This document shows, in pieces, positions 29,155 through 38,009 of a stretch of 64,000 bases of DNA. The stretch is from the NCBI GenBank assembly GCA_025964695.1, contig JAOPYK010000074.1, positions 1 to 64,000 of the forward strand. The letters run 5' to 3'. The notes under the pieces are model-generated. The model searched no databases. It saw only the letters and a program-made list of their open reading frames with translations, and had not been told where the DNA came from. Within the stretch, counting starts at the first letter, position 1, and each line of letters opens with the position of its first letter. A program made the translations under genes and the position numbers. The DNA comes from Streptosporangiaceae bacterium. Its GTDB lineage: Bacteria; Actinomycetota; Actinomycetes; Streptosporangiales; Streptosporangiaceae.

Positions 29155-29212
29155 ACACCCGGTTGAACACCCGGTTGAACACCAGGCTGAACATCCGGCT
29201 GAACATCCGGCT
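29155..29212. repeat. 12-bp tandem iteration between two MFS genes
   Basis: Five units at 29155, 29167, 29179, 29191 and 29203 (last one partial), for example ACACCCGGTTGA and ACATCCGGCTGA. It runs into the stop codon of the second MFS gene at 29211. Units 1-2 and 4-5 are near-identical pairs, showing stepwise duplication. Confidence 0.8.
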
Positions 29213-30479
29213 AGCCCGTCTGGCCGACCGTGTCGGGTTGGCGGCCGAATTCGACGCCACGGGCCTCACGGCCGAAGGCGGTCAGTACCGCCACCGCCAG
29301 CAGCACCGGCACGATCACCACGGTGAAGGCGTACGGATACCCATGCGTGCTCGCGAGGTGCTCCTGGAGCGGCAGGTTGATCGCCGCAAAGAGATTGCCG
29401 AGCTGGTACGTCACCCCGGGATAGAAGCCCCGGATCGCGTCCGGTGACATCTCGGTGAGGTGCGCGGGGATGACGCCCCACGCGCCCTGGACGAAGAACT
29501 GCATGATGAAGGCACCGAGCGCCAGCATCGCGGTCGTCCGGGAGTAGGCGTACAGCGGCACCACCAGCAACGCCAGCAGGGCGGAGGTGACGATGGCCCG
29601 CCGGCGGCCGTAGCGCTCCGACAGTGCGCCGATCAGCACGCCGCCGATGATGGCCCCGATGTTGTAGATGATCGCGATGGCCACCGCGTACGCCGGGGTG
29701 TGGCCCAGGCCCTTCTTGAGGAACGTCGGGAAGAGGTCCTGGGTGGAGTGGCTCATGAAGTTGAACGCCGTCATCAGCAGCACGAGGTAGAAGAACCGGC
29801 GCAGCACCGTCGCGTCGAGGAACACCGAGCGCAGTGACGTGCGGGTCGCCTTCAGCCGTGAGTTCGTCCGCTCCCATACCTCCGACTCGGCCACCTGGTA
29901 GCGGACGTACAGCGAGAGCAGCGCGGGGAGGGCACCGAAGACGAACAGCCCCCGCCAGCCGAAGAACGGGGTGATGGCGAAGTAGGCGAGCGCGGCGATG
30001 AGGTAGCCGAGGGCGTATCCCTGCTGGAGGAGGCCGGAGTAGAACCCGCGTTTCGAAGCCGGGATCTTTTCCATGGCCAGGGACGCGCCGAGACCCCACT
30101 CGCCGCCCATTCCGATCCCGTACAGGAACCGCAGCACCAGCAGCATGGTGAGCGAGGTGGAGAACCCCGACGCCACCTCGATGGCCGAGTAGAACAGCAC
30201 GTCGGCCATCAGGGGGATGCGCCGCCCGACCTTGTCGGCCCACAGCCCGAACAGCAGCGCGCCCAGCGGCCTGGCGGCCAGCGTGAGCAGCGTGGCCACG
30301 GTGACCTTCTCAACCGAGGTGCCGAAGTCCTTGGCGATCTCGGTGATGACGAAGACCAGGAGGAAGTAGTCGAAGGCGTCCATCGTCCAGCCGAGCAGTG
30401 CGGCCAGGAAGGCGTTGCGCTGGTCGCGGTTCAGGCCGCGGGCCTGGTCGCGAAGATCGGCGAAGAGAGGGACGGCCAT
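29211..30479 (-). CDS. MFS transporter of the SHS/NanT (organic acid) type
   Basis: A 422-residue transporter, about twelve helices. It opens with [30 protein letters not shown], the acid-in-helix-1 pattern of sialic acid/lactate-type carriers, and has [14 protein letters not shown] and [29 protein letters not shown]. Probable substrate a carboxylate. ATG 30479 with AGGAG eight bases ahead is preferred to the start nine codons before it. Confidence 0.88.
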   Translation of the reverse strand: MAVPLFADLRDQARGLNRDQRNAFLAALLGWTMDAFDYFLLVFVITEIAKDFGTSVEKVTVATLLTLAARPLGALLFGLWADKVGRRIPLMADVLFYSAIEVASGFSTSLTMLLVLRFLYGIGMGGEWGLGASLAMEKIPASKRGFYSGLLQQGYALGYLIAALAYFAITPFFGWRGLFVFGALPALLSLYVRYQVAESEVWERTNSRLKATRTSLRSVFLDATVLRRFFYLVLLMTAFNFMSHSTQDLFPTFLKKGLGHTPAYAVAIAIIYNIGAIIGGVLIGALSERYGRRRAIVTSALLALLVVPLYAYSRTTAMLALGAFIMQFFVQGAWGVIPAHLTEMSPDAIRGFYPGVTYQLGNLFAAINLPLQEHLASTHGYPYAFTVVIVPVLLAVAVLTAFGREARGVEFGRQPDTVGQTG

Positions 30480-30646
30480 GGTCGGGGCTCCTTCCGCGAG
30501 GCTCAATCTCCACTACCCTGAAACGCCGGGAGCATGACCGAGTGTTTGCTCGATCCTGCCGCTGAGCGAGGCGATGCCCATCTTCGTGGGCAGCCTGGTG
30601 GTACTGCCGGCGATCGCGCTGGTCTACTTCGGTGAGCGGCCGGCGA

Positions 30647-30820
30647 TCAGCCCACGGTGCGCTGAGCGGGGACCTCCGGATACGCCTGAGGCAGGCCGGC
30701 GGTGCGCAGGCACTCCCAGTGAGCGTGCTCGGCGTACTGGTGGTACACCGCGTTGTTGAGATGGCCCTGGGTGTGCGGCTCGTAGCCGCGGACGACGATG
30801 TGGGTGCTGAACACGCTCAT
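30647..30820 (-). pseudogene. N-terminal fragment of an acyl-CoA thioesterase (hotdog fold)
   Basis: Its ATG overlaps the acyl-CoA dehydrogenase stop by 4 bases (ATGA). It reads SVFSTHIVVRGYEPHTQGHL, then NNAVYHQYAEHAHWECLRTAGLP, the start of 4HBT-family thioesterases, whose catalytic Asp is usual at the GHLNN site region. The frame stops after 57 codons, while the family needs about 140. The rest is absent downstream, so the gene was cut, probably by a deletion that also left an unidentified hydrophobic fragment near 30541-30640 on the other strand. Confidence 0.65.
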
Positions 30821-32457
30821 CCGATCTTCGGTGCGGCGCGCTCCAGGATGGCGCCGAAGTCCACTCCAGAGGGCAGCGTGCCGAACGCGTGGCCCCACTC
30901 ACCGCCGAGCCGCGACGCGCAGAAGGCGTCGGCGACCGCCGGATGGCCGTGCCGCACGAGCAGTGAGCCCTGCAGCGCGAGGGCCATCCGCTCGACGATC
31001 CGGCGGGCCCGGAGCTCGATGCCCTCCACGTCGCCCAGCTCAGCGCGCAGGGCCCGTACCGCCTCGTCCAGCCGGGCGTCGGCGCCCGCCGCGGCGTCCA
31101 GCTCGGCGAAGAACGTCTCGACGGCCTGTGGCTCCTTCACCATCGCGCGCAGCACGTCCAGCGCGGCGACGTTGCCGGAACCCTCCCAGATCGAGTTGAG
31201 CGGGGACTCCCGGAACAGCCGGGGCATCCCCGACTCCTCCACGTAGCCGTTGCCGCCCAGGCATTCGAGGGCCTCGGCGGAGTGCGCCGGCCAGCGCTTG
31301 CACGTCCAGTACTTGCCGACCGCGAGGGCCAGCCGCTTGAAGGCGGTCTCCTGCTCGCGATCGCCGGCGTCGCCGCGCACCGACCGGTCGGTGGCGCCGG
31401 CCAGCCGCACCATCAGGGTGGTCGCCGCCTCGGACTCGACCGCCAGGTCGGCGAGCACGTTGCGCATCAACGGCTGGTCCAGCAGGTACTTCCCGAACGC
31501 CTGCCGGTGCGTCGCATGGTGCGTCGCCACGGTGAGGCCCTGGCGCATCCCGGCGGCCGCGCCGATCACGCAGTCCAGCCGGGTCATGTTGACCATCTCG
31601 AGGATCGTGCGGACCCCCCGGCCCTCCTCGCCGACCGGCCAGGCCACCGCGTTCTCGTACTCCACCTCGGACGAGGCGTTGGACCTGTTGCCGAGCTTGT
31701 CCTTGAGCCGCATCAGCCGCATGGGGTTCAGCGAGCCGTCCGGCAGCACCCGCGGCACCAGGAAGCAAGTCAGCCCCTCGGCGGTCTGCGCCAGGGTGAG
31801 GAAGAGGTCGCACATCGGCGCGGAGGTGAACCACTTGTGCCCGACGAGCCGGTAGTGGCCGTCCGGTTGCTCGGTGGCCGTCGTGGTGTTGGCGCGGACG
31901 TCCGAGCCGCCCTGCTTCTCGGTCATCGACATGCCCGCCAGCAGGCCGGTCTTGGTGAGCGGCGCGCGCAGCCCGAAGTCGTACGATCCGGTGCTCAGCA
32001 GCGGCTCGTAGGCCGCCGCCAGCTCGGGACTGCGCCGCAGCGCGGGTACGGCGGCGTACGTCATGGAGATCGGGCAGCCGTGGCCGGCGTCCACCCGCCA
32101 GGTGTAGAACTTGGCGGCCCTGGCCACATGGGCGCCTTCCCGGGCGTCGGCCCACGCGGCGCCGTGCAGGCCGTGCCCGACCGCGACGCGCATCAGCTCG
32201 TGCCAGGCCGGGTGGAACTCCACCTCGTCGACCCGGCGGCCATGACGGTCGTGGGTGCGCAGCACCGGCGGGTGCTCGTTGGCCAGCCGGCCCCACTCCT
32301 GGGCCTGCTCGGTGCCGGACAGCCGGCCGAGCTCGTGCACCTCGGCGGACGCCCAGCCGGCGCCCTCCCGGGCCAGCCCGTCCAGCAGCGCGGCGTCGTC
32401 CGCGGCGTCGTAGTCCACCAGCGGAGGGACCTGGTTGAAGACGTCATGCGTGGTCAT
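30817..32457 (-). CDS. Acyl-CoA dehydrogenase, AidB-like
   Basis: Flavoprotein of 546 residues, longer than normal acyl-CoA dehydrogenases and closest in pattern to AidB/isovaleryl-CoA-type proteins: AGMSMTEKQGGSDVRANTT, GHKWFTSAPMCDLFLTLAQT, and LECLGGNGYVEESGMPRLFRESPLNSIWEGSGNV. AidB is linked to alkylation response; others oxidise acyl-CoA. ATG 32457 with GGAG six bases ahead overlaps the tetR stop by 14 bases, so both are one transcript. A truncated thioesterase is fused downstream. Confidence 0.9.
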   Translation of the reverse strand: MTTHDVFNQVPPLVDYDAADDAALLDGLAREGAGWASAEVHELGRLSGTEQAQEWGRLANEHPPVLRTHDRHGRRVDEVEFHPAWHELMRVAVGHGLHGAAWADAREGAHVARAAKFYTWRVDAGHGCPISMTYAAVPALRRSPELAAAYEPLLSTGSYDFGLRAPLTKTGLLAGMSMTEKQGGSDVRANTTTATEQPDGHYRLVGHKWFTSAPMCDLFLTLAQTAEGLTCFLVPRVLPDGSLNPMRLMRLKDKLGNRSNASSEVEYENAVAWPVGEEGRGVRTILEMVNMTRLDCVIGAAAGMRQGLTVATHHATHRQAFGKYLLDQPLMRNVLADLAVESEAATTLMVRLAGATDRSVRGDAGDREQETAFKRLALAVGKYWTCKRWPAHSAEALECLGGNGYVEESGMPRLFRESPLNSIWEGSGNVAALDVLRAMVKEPQAVETFFAELDAAAGADARLDEAVRALRAELGDVEGIELRARRIVERMALALQGSLLVRHGHPAVADAFCASRLGGEWGHAFGTLPSGVDFGAILERAAPKIG

Positions 32458-33052
32458 GGGTGGCTCCAAGTGCGCGCTGGGCGAAGAGGATCAGATCCGG
32501 GATGGTCTGTGGGGTGGCGGCGCCGATGGAGAGCGGGCCGACCAGCGCCTCGCCGATGGCCCCCACCAGCGCGGTGGCGCTCAGCTCGGGATCCTGCCGG
32601 GGCAGTTCGCCGGACTCGACCCCGGCGCGGACGAAGGTGGCGAAGACCCGGGCGTACTCCCGCCGGAAGACCAGGCGCTCGGCGTCCACGGCCAGGTCGA
32701 CCGGTTCGGCGAGCAGCGCGTACGCCATCCGGGGGGCGCGCAGCGCGCGGCCGGCGAACGTCTCGATCGCGGAGGCGATCCGCTCGCTCGCGGTCCCCTC
32801 CAGCAGGCCGGCCCGGGCGACGGCGTCCACCTCGCGCTGCGACGCGGTGCGGAACACCTCGGCGACCAGATCGGCCTTGCCGGGGAAGTGCCGGTAGACG
32901 CTGCCGATGGCGACTCCGGCGCGGTCGGCGACGGCGGCGACCGAGCAGCCCGCGTAGCCGTGCTCGGCGACGATCTCCAGCGCGGCGGACAGAATCCGCT
33001 CACGGGAGGCGTTGAGCCGGGCCGTGACCCGTTCGGTTCTCCGGTAGGCCAT
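32444..33052 (-). CDS. TetR-family regulator
   Basis: A 202-residue repressor. The HTH domain reads RILSAALEIVAEHGYAGCSVAAVADRAGVAIGSVYRHFPGKADLVAEVF; the ligand domain is generic. ATG 33052 fits the family, and the frame upstream is arginine-rich non-family sequence. A perfect palindrome (33056) lies just before the ATG, so it probably represses itself and the acyl-CoA dehydrogenase gene that it overlaps. Confidence 0.92.
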   Translation of the reverse strand: MAYRRTERVTARLNASRERILSAALEIVAEHGYAGCSVAAVADRAGVAIGSVYRHFPGKADLVAEVFRTASQREVDAVARAGLLEGTASERIASAIETFAGRALRAPRMAYALLAEPVDLAVDAERLVFRREYARVFATFVRAGVESGELPRQDPELSATALVGAIGEALVGPLSIGAATPQTIPDLILFAQRALGATHDHA

Positions 33053-33055
33053 ACA

Positions 33056-33068
33056 AAGATTGAATCTT
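33056..33068. promoter_or_regulatory. Probable TetR operator
   Basis: AAGATTGAATCTT, perfect 6-bp arms around G, three bases before the tetR ATG in an AT-rich pocket. Likely autoregulatory operator. Confidence 0.6.
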
Positions 33069-33189
33069 AGTTCATTTCTTAGGACAAGGGCTTTTCCGCG
33101 GTAATTCCTGGTCGTATCCCTGACCTTGGGCAGCCAGGAACCTTCTGCCTCCCCGTACCGTTGACACGGACGGCGAGAGGGGATCAAGG

Positions 33190-34401
33190 ATGCGATTTGT
33201 GCGTGGGGTGACGGTCGCGGCCGGTCTGGGGGCCGTCGCGGCGCTCGCCTGGGCCGCGCGGGAGATACCGGACGCGCTGGGCGGGACTCCGGAGGGCGAT
33301 CGGATCCGGCGATCGCCGCAGTTCCGCGACGGCGCCTTCCGTAACCCCCCGGGCATCGACCGGGGAGTGGTCCCCGGGCCTGCCGGGTCGATCCTGCGGG
33401 AGATGCTCTTCGGGGGCCAGCGCCGTCATCCGGTCCTGCCCATCCCGGTCGTGATGGCCCCGGCCGCCCAGCCGGCGGCCGACGGGCTGGCGGTGACCTG
33501 GTACGGACACGCCAGCGCGCTGGTGGAGATCGAAGGGCGGCGGGTGCTCCTGGACCCCGTGTGGAGCAAGCGCTGCTCCCCGTCCCAGTCGGTCGGGCCC
33601 AGCCGGATGCACCCGCCGCCCGTGCCGCTGGAGACGCTCCCGCAGGTCGACGCGGTTCTCATCTCGCACGACCACTACGACCACCTCGACCTGCGGAGCA
33701 TCAAGGCGCTGGCGCGCACCCAGACCGCGCCGTTCGTCGTGCCGCTCGGGGTGGGCGCACACCTGGAGCGCTGGGGCATCGAGTCGTCGCGCATCATCGA
33801 GCTCGACTGGGGCGAGAGCACCTCGGTCGCCGGACTGGAACTCGTCGCGACCTCGGCCCACCACTTCTCCGGACGGGGGCTCTCCCGCGACCGGACCCTG
33901 TGGAGTTCCTGGGTCGTGGCCGGAGCCCACCGGCGGATGTTCTACAGCGGGGACTCGGGCTATTTTCCCGGCTACGCCACCATCGGCGCGGAGTACGGGC
34001 CGTTCGACCTCACGCTGATCCAGATCGGCGCCTACAGCCCGCACTGGGCGGACATCCACATGACCCCCGAGGAGGGGGTGCGAACCCACCTCGACGTGCG
34101 CGGTGGACTGCTGGTACCGGTGCACTGGGCGACCTTCGTGCTGGCCATGCACGACTGGTCCGAGCCGGTGGAGCGGCTCTGCGCCGATGCCGGCGCGCGC
34201 GGAGTACGGGTGGCCGTGCCGCGCCCGGGCGAACGGATCGACGTCGACGCCCCGCCGGAGGTCGACCACTGGTGGCGCAGGGTGGCGGGCACCCGGGAGC
34301 GGCGACCCGACCTGGGCAACGTGATCGAGCTGGCCGAACAGGCCGCCCGTGACCGCCGCGGCCTGCTGGGCCCCCTGGGCGACGAAGCACCCGCGGACTG
34401 A
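33190..34401 (+). CDS. Metallo-beta-lactamase-fold hydrolase (NAPE-PLD/UlaG-like)
   Basis: A 403-residue zinc hydrolase with an N-terminal hydrophobic anchor (about residues 5-23). The metal motif is SHDHYDHLD (His160, His162, Asp164, His165), followed by TSAHHFSGR, FYSGDSGYFPG and PVHWATF. The order and spacing match the N-acyl-phosphatidylethanolamine phospholipase D-like branch, which acts on lipid phosphodiesters; that substrate is inference. ATG start after GAGAGGGGATCAAGG. Confidence 0.88.
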   Translation: MRFVRGVTVAAGLGAVAALAWAAREIPDALGGTPEGDRIRRSPQFRDGAFRNPPGIDRGVVPGPAGSILREMLFGGQRRHPVLPIPVVMAPAAQPAADGLAVTWYGHASALVEIEGRRVLLDPVWSKRCSPSQSVGPSRMHPPPVPLETLPQVDAVLISHDHYDHLDLRSIKALARTQTAPFVVPLGVGAHLERWGIESSRIIELDWGESTSVAGLELVATSAHHFSGRGLSRDRTLWSSWVVAGAHRRMFYSGDSGYFPGYATIGAEYGPFDLTLIQIGAYSPHWADIHMTPEEGVRTHLDVRGGLLVPVHWATFVLAMHDWSEPVERLCADAGARGVRVAVPRPGERIDVDAPPEVDHWWRRVAGTRERRPDLGNVIELAEQAARDRRGLLGPLGDEAPAD

Positions 34402-34533
34402 TCCCGCCTCCGGGCCGGCCCGCGACCCGCTGAAATCGTGGGCTGGGCCGGTGCTCGGATCTGCTGTCGGGGTTGCCGTCGTTTCGCTTCCGCGGGAGCG
34501 CGTCGTGCCTTAGCGGATGCCGAGGTTCGGCGA

Positions 34534-35289
34534 TCAGACCGCGGCGACGGTCCGGGTCTCGTGCAGGGCCTCCGCGTAGCGCTGGAGGATGATCTCGGCG
34601 AGCTCGGGAGCCGCACCGAGGACGGCGGAGACCGCGGTGGCCCCGGCGGCCAGGGACTCGGTCCGGACTTTGTCCGCGAAGTAGCCGGGGGCCAGGAAGT
34701 AGGACGCGACCACTACGCGGGGTGCGCCCGCCTCCCGCAGGGCACGGACCGCTTCCGCGGGAGCGGGGCGGGCGGCGGAGGCGTACGCGGGGCGTACGGC
34801 CCACCAGCCGCGCGCCGACCAGGCCCGGGCCATCGATTCGATGACGGCATTGGCCGAGGGATCGCTCGAGCCCGCGGAGACCAGCACCACCGCGGTGGAC
34901 GGGTCGCCGGTCTCGACACCCGTCTCGGCCAGCCGGCGCTCCAGGGCGCCCAGCAGCAGCGGGTGCGGGCCGAGGGTGCCTGCGGTGCGCATCCGGAAAC
35001 GCGGGTGCCGGGTGGCGACCGTGGACAGCACCCCAGGGATGTCGATCTTGCTGTGGTAGGCCGCGGTGAGCAGCAGCGGGAGCACCACGGCCTCGCGGGC
35101 GCCCCCGGCCGCGAGGCCGTCCAGGACCTTCACGGGCGTGGGCGGCGCGTGGTCCAGGTACGACGTGAGCACCCGCAGTCCCGGCCGGCGGAGCCCTACC
35201 GCGCCGAGCAACTGCTCCACGGTGGCGGCGGCGCGCGGGTCCGTGGACCCGTGCGCGACCGCCACCAGCGGGCGGGAGACTCCGGTCAC
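34534..35289 (-). CDS. Sirohydrochlorin chelatase (CbiX/SirB-like)
   Basis: A 251-residue two-lobed protein, LVAVAHGSTDPRAAATVEQLL at the start (the HGS histidine binds metal) and LPLLLTAAYHSKIDIPGVL with the second histidine. It inserts iron into sirohydrochlorin to give siroheme, the cofactor of the sulfite reductase encoded upstream. GTG start overlaps the cysH stop by 4 bases (GTGA). The frame is open much further but that part is shadow of cysH. Confidence 0.9.
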   Translation of the reverse strand: MTGVSRPLVAVAHGSTDPRAAATVEQLLGAVGLRRPGLRVLTSYLDHAPPTPVKVLDGLAAGGAREAVVLPLLLTAAYHSKIDIPGVLSTVATRHPRFRMRTAGTLGPHPLLLGALERRLAETGVETGDPSTAVVLVSAGSSDPSANAVIESMARAWSARGWWAVRPAYASAARPAPAEAVRALREAGAPRVVVASYFLAPGYFADKVRTESLAAGATAVSAVLGAAPELAEIILQRYAEALHETRTVAAV

Positions 35290-36008
35290 AGGTGGATGCC
35301 GCACTCTGTCTTGCCGGAGCCGGCCCAGCGGCCGCTGCGGGGGTCCTCTCCGGGGGCCACCGGGCTGGTGCAGGGCTCGCAGCCGATGGACGGGTAGTCG
35401 TCGTAGTGCAGCGGGTTCACCAGGACCCCGTTGTCGGCCATGTAGTTGTCCATGTCCGCCTCGCTCCAGTCGAGGATCGGGTTGACCTTGACCATGCCGC
35501 GCTTGCGGTCCCACTCGACCACGCGACGGTCCTTGCGACTGGCGGTCTCGTCCCGGCGGATGCCGCTGAACCAGGCCATGTAGCCCTCCAGGGCCCGGCC
35601 GAGCGGCTCGACCTTGCGCAGATGGCAGCACAGATCCGGGTTGCGGCCGTACAGCCGGGGGCCGAGGTCGCGCTCCTGCTCCTCGACGGTGCGGGTCGGC
35701 GTCACGTTGATGACGTTCACCGGGTACACGGCCTCGACCGCGTCCCTGGTGCCGATCGTCTCGGCGAAGTGGTAGCCGGTGTCGACGAACAGCACGTCGA
35801 TGCCGGGCTTGACCTTGGACACCAGGTGGATCAGCGCGGCGTCAGACATGGACGAGGTCAGGCAGATGCGGTCGCCGAAGGTCGCCGACGCCCATCGGAT
35901 GACCTCGAGGGCGGACGCACCCTCCAGGGCGTGGGCGGCGGAGTCGACGATGTCCTGGAGATCCAGGGCCGGGCGCAGGTCGGGGCGGACTGTCTCAAGA
36001 GTGGTCAC
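35286..36008 (-). CDS. cysH: Phosphoadenylyl/adenylyl-sulfate reductase (4Fe-4S type)
   Basis: Reduces activated sulfate to sulfite. Cluster cysteines DLCCHLRK (Cys127, 128) and GCEPCTSP (Cys210, 213) are all present, as in iron-sulfur enzymes that accept APS; the catalytic cysteine is in TECGIHL (Cys236). LTSSMSDAALIHLV is the substrate loop. The gene overlaps the small zinc-ribbon gene (GTGA). No cysD, cysN or cysC follows in the window. Confidence 0.95.
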   Translation of the reverse strand: MTTLETVRPDLRPALDLQDIVDSAAHALEGASALEVIRWASATFGDRICLTSSMSDAALIHLVSKVKPGIDVLFVDTGYHFAETIGTRDAVEAVYPVNVINVTPTRTVEEQERDLGPRLYGRNPDLCCHLRKVEPLGRALEGYMAWFSGIRRDETASRKDRRVVEWDRKRGMVKVNPILDWSEADMDNYMADNGVLVNPLHYDDYPSIGCEPCTSPVAPGEDPRSGRWAGSGKTECGIHL

Positions 36009-36157
36009 TTCGGCACGGTTCCAATCCCGAGGAATTTCAGCTTGAAGGCACGGGCGCAGCTCCGGCAGTACCAGCCCCCATGCGGTTCCGGCTCGTACGG
36101 CTCGAGGTCCTCATCGCCGCAGTACGGGCAGTAGAACGGGGCGGCGCGCTCGCTCAT
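36005..36157 (-). CDS. 50-residue zinc-ribbon protein in the sulfur operon
   Basis: A short gene missed by length cut-offs. It contains two CxxC knuckles, FYCPYCGDEDLEP and WYCRSCARAFKLKFLG, the pattern of a zinc ribbon. ATG 36157 lies 40 bases after the sulfite reductase stop and its stop overlaps the cysH GTG by 4 bases, so it is surely translated with the pathway. Equivalent small genes sit between sulfite reductase and cysH in streptomycetes. Role unknown; a metal or redox partner is possible. Confidence 0.85.
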   Translation of the reverse strand: MSERAAPFYCPYCGDEDLEPYEPEPHGGWYCRSCARAFKLKFLGIGTVPK

Positions 36158-36197
36158 TCCGCTCTCCCTGCCCGTACCGGGGTCGTCTGGATCACAG

Positions 36198-37856
36198 TCA
36201 CTGGAGGTCGTCGTCCGCGGCGCGGTGGACCCACTCCGTGAAGGTCTCGCCGTCGGTACGCTGCGCGTCGTACCGGCGTACGACCCGCTCCACGTAGTCG
36301 GTGAGACCCGCCGAGGTGGTCTTGAGTCCCCGGACCTTTTTGCCGAAGGAGGCGCCGACCTGGCCGCCCAGATGGATCTGGAAGCCCTCCACCTGGTCGC
36401 CGTTCTCGTCCACCACCAACTGGCCCTTGAGACCGATGTCGGCGACCTGGATGCGGGCGCAGGCGTTCGGGCAGCCGTTGACGTTGATGGTCAGTGGCTG
36501 GTCGAAGTCCGGCAGCCGCCGCTCAAGCTCCTCGATCAGGTCGATCCCGCGCTGCTTGGTCTCGACGATCGCGAGCTTGCAGTACTCGATGCCAGTGCAG
36601 GCCATGGTCTGCCGGCGGAACGTCGACGGGTGGACCTGCAGGTCGTGCTTGCCGAGCTCGGCCGCGAGCGCTTCGGTACGGTCCTCGGGGACGTCGAGGA
36701 TGACCATCTTCTGCTCGACGGTGGTGCGGACCCGGCCCGAGCCGTACTCCTCGGCGAGGTCGCCGATGACGTGCAGCAGGTCGCCGTTGAGCCGGCCGAC
36801 CTTCGGGGCGAAGCCGACGTAGAAGTCGCCGTCCTTCTGCGGGTGGATGCCGACGTGGTCACGGCGGGGGAGCGGGGCGGCCGGGGCGGGGCCGTCCGGC
36901 AGGGCGAAGCCCAGGTACTCCTTCTCCAGCACCTCACGGAACTTCTCCGCGCCCCAGTCGTTCACCAGGAACTTGATCCGGGCCCGATGCCGCAGGCGCC
37001 GGTATCCGTAGTCCCGGAAGATCGAGATGATCCCTTTCCAGACCTCGTGCACCTGCTCGGGCTTCACGAACGCGCCCAGGCGCTTGGCGAACATCGGGTT
37101 GGTGGACAGGCCGCCGCCGACGAAGACGTCGTAGCCGACCTCACCGGCGTCGTTGACCACGCCGACGAAGGCGATGTCGCTGATCTCGTGGACCGTGCAG
37201 TGCGCGGTGCAGCCGGACATGGCCGACTTGAACTTGCGCGGCAGGTTGGAGAACTCCGGCGAGCCGATGTACCGGTCATGCACGTCCTTGATCTGCGGGG
37301 TCGCGTCGATGACCTCGTCCTCGGCGACGCCGGCGAGCGGGCAGCCGAGGATCACGCGCGGGGTGTCACCGCAGGCCTCCATGGTGGAGAGCCCGACGGC
37401 CTCGAGCTCCTGCCAGATGGCCGGCACGGACTCGATCTCGATCCAGTGCAGCTGGATGTTCTGCCGGTCGGTGACGTCCGCGGTGCCGCGGCCGTACTTG
37501 TTGGAGATGTCGGCGATCGCCCGCAGCTGGGCGGGGTTCAGCTGGCCGCCGTCGATGCGGATCCGCAGCATGAAGTAGCGGTCGTCGAGCTCCTCGGGCT
37601 CCAGAACCGCGGTCTTACCGCCGTCGATCCCGGGCCTGCGCTGTGTGTACAGCCCGAACCAGCGGAATCTGCCGCGCAGGTCGGCCGGATCGATCGAGTC
37701 GAACCCCGCCTTGGAGTAGATGTCGATGATCCGGCGTTCGACGTTGAGCCCGTCGTCGTTCTTCTTGTTCTCTTCGTTCTTGTTCAGCGGTTCGCGGTAA
37801 CCGAGAGCCCACTGGCCCTCGCCACGCTTCTGCTTCACGGTTTGCTTCGGTGGCAC
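36198..37856 (-). CDS. Ferredoxin-dependent nitrite/sulfite reductase
   Basis: Reduces sulfite to sulfide with a coupled siroheme and 4Fe-4S centre, 552 residues in two ferrodoxin-like halves. Cluster ligands are ACTGIEYC (Cys420, Cys426) and GCPNAC (Cys462, Cys466); the Tyr425-Cys426 pair matches the mycobacterial enzyme, where tyrosine and cysteine are cross-linked. The siroheme-site arginines lie in TADVTDRQNIQLHWIEI. Context says sulfite rather than nitrite. ATG start; a leader peptide precedes it by 150 bases. Confidence 0.93.
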   Translation of the reverse strand: MPPKQTVKQKRGEGQWALGYREPLNKNEENKKNDDGLNVERRIIDIYSKAGFDSIDPADLRGRFRWFGLYTQRRPGIDGGKTAVLEPEELDDRYFMLRIRIDGGQLNPAQLRAIADISNKYGRGTADVTDRQNIQLHWIEIESVPAIWQELEAVGLSTMEACGDTPRVILGCPLAGVAEDEVIDATPQIKDVHDRYIGSPEFSNLPRKFKSAMSGCTAHCTVHEISDIAFVGVVNDAGEVGYDVFVGGGLSTNPMFAKRLGAFVKPEQVHEVWKGIISIFRDYGYRRLRHRARIKFLVNDWGAEKFREVLEKEYLGFALPDGPAPAAPLPRRDHVGIHPQKDGDFYVGFAPKVGRLNGDLLHVIGDLAEEYGSGRVRTTVEQKMVILDVPEDRTEALAAELGKHDLQVHPSTFRRQTMACTGIEYCKLAIVETKQRGIDLIEELERRLPDFDQPLTINVNGCPNACARIQVADIGLKGQLVVDENGDQVEGFQIHLGGQVGASFGKKVRGLKTTSAGLTDYVERVVRRYDAQRTDGETFTEWVHRAADDDLQ

Positions 37857-37951
37857 GGCGCGCGTCCTCAGGATCTTTGTTCGTGAGGGACGCGTGACGC
37901 ATCGGCAGAACGGCCGCAGGCCCAGATCGCAATGTCGCGTTGCTAGGAGAT

Positions 37952-38009
37952 GTGACGCCGCCGGCGCACCACGCGCCCACTAATCAAATGGGGCGGGGGA
38001 GGGCGTCAC
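37952..38009 (-). promoter_or_regulatory. Stem overlapping leader stop, attenuator candidate
   Basis: On the minus strand GTGACGCC (38009-38002) contains the leader stop codon, and GGCGTCAC (37959-37952) is its exact complement; a second stem GGCGC/GCGCC sits in between. A ribosome at the stop would cover the left arm, which is the arrangement expected for attenuation of the sulfite reductase gene. Confidence 0.6.

Noticed and set aside
30541-30663. Plus-strand hydrophobic frame MPIFVGSLVVLPAIALVYFGE
   Set aside because: Only about 30 plausible codons, no family recognised and no ribosome site; treated as debris by the thioesterase break.
34534-35631. 365-residue version of the chelatase
   Set aside because: The first 114 codons are a shadow of cysH; the GTG overlapping the cysH stop is a clear start.
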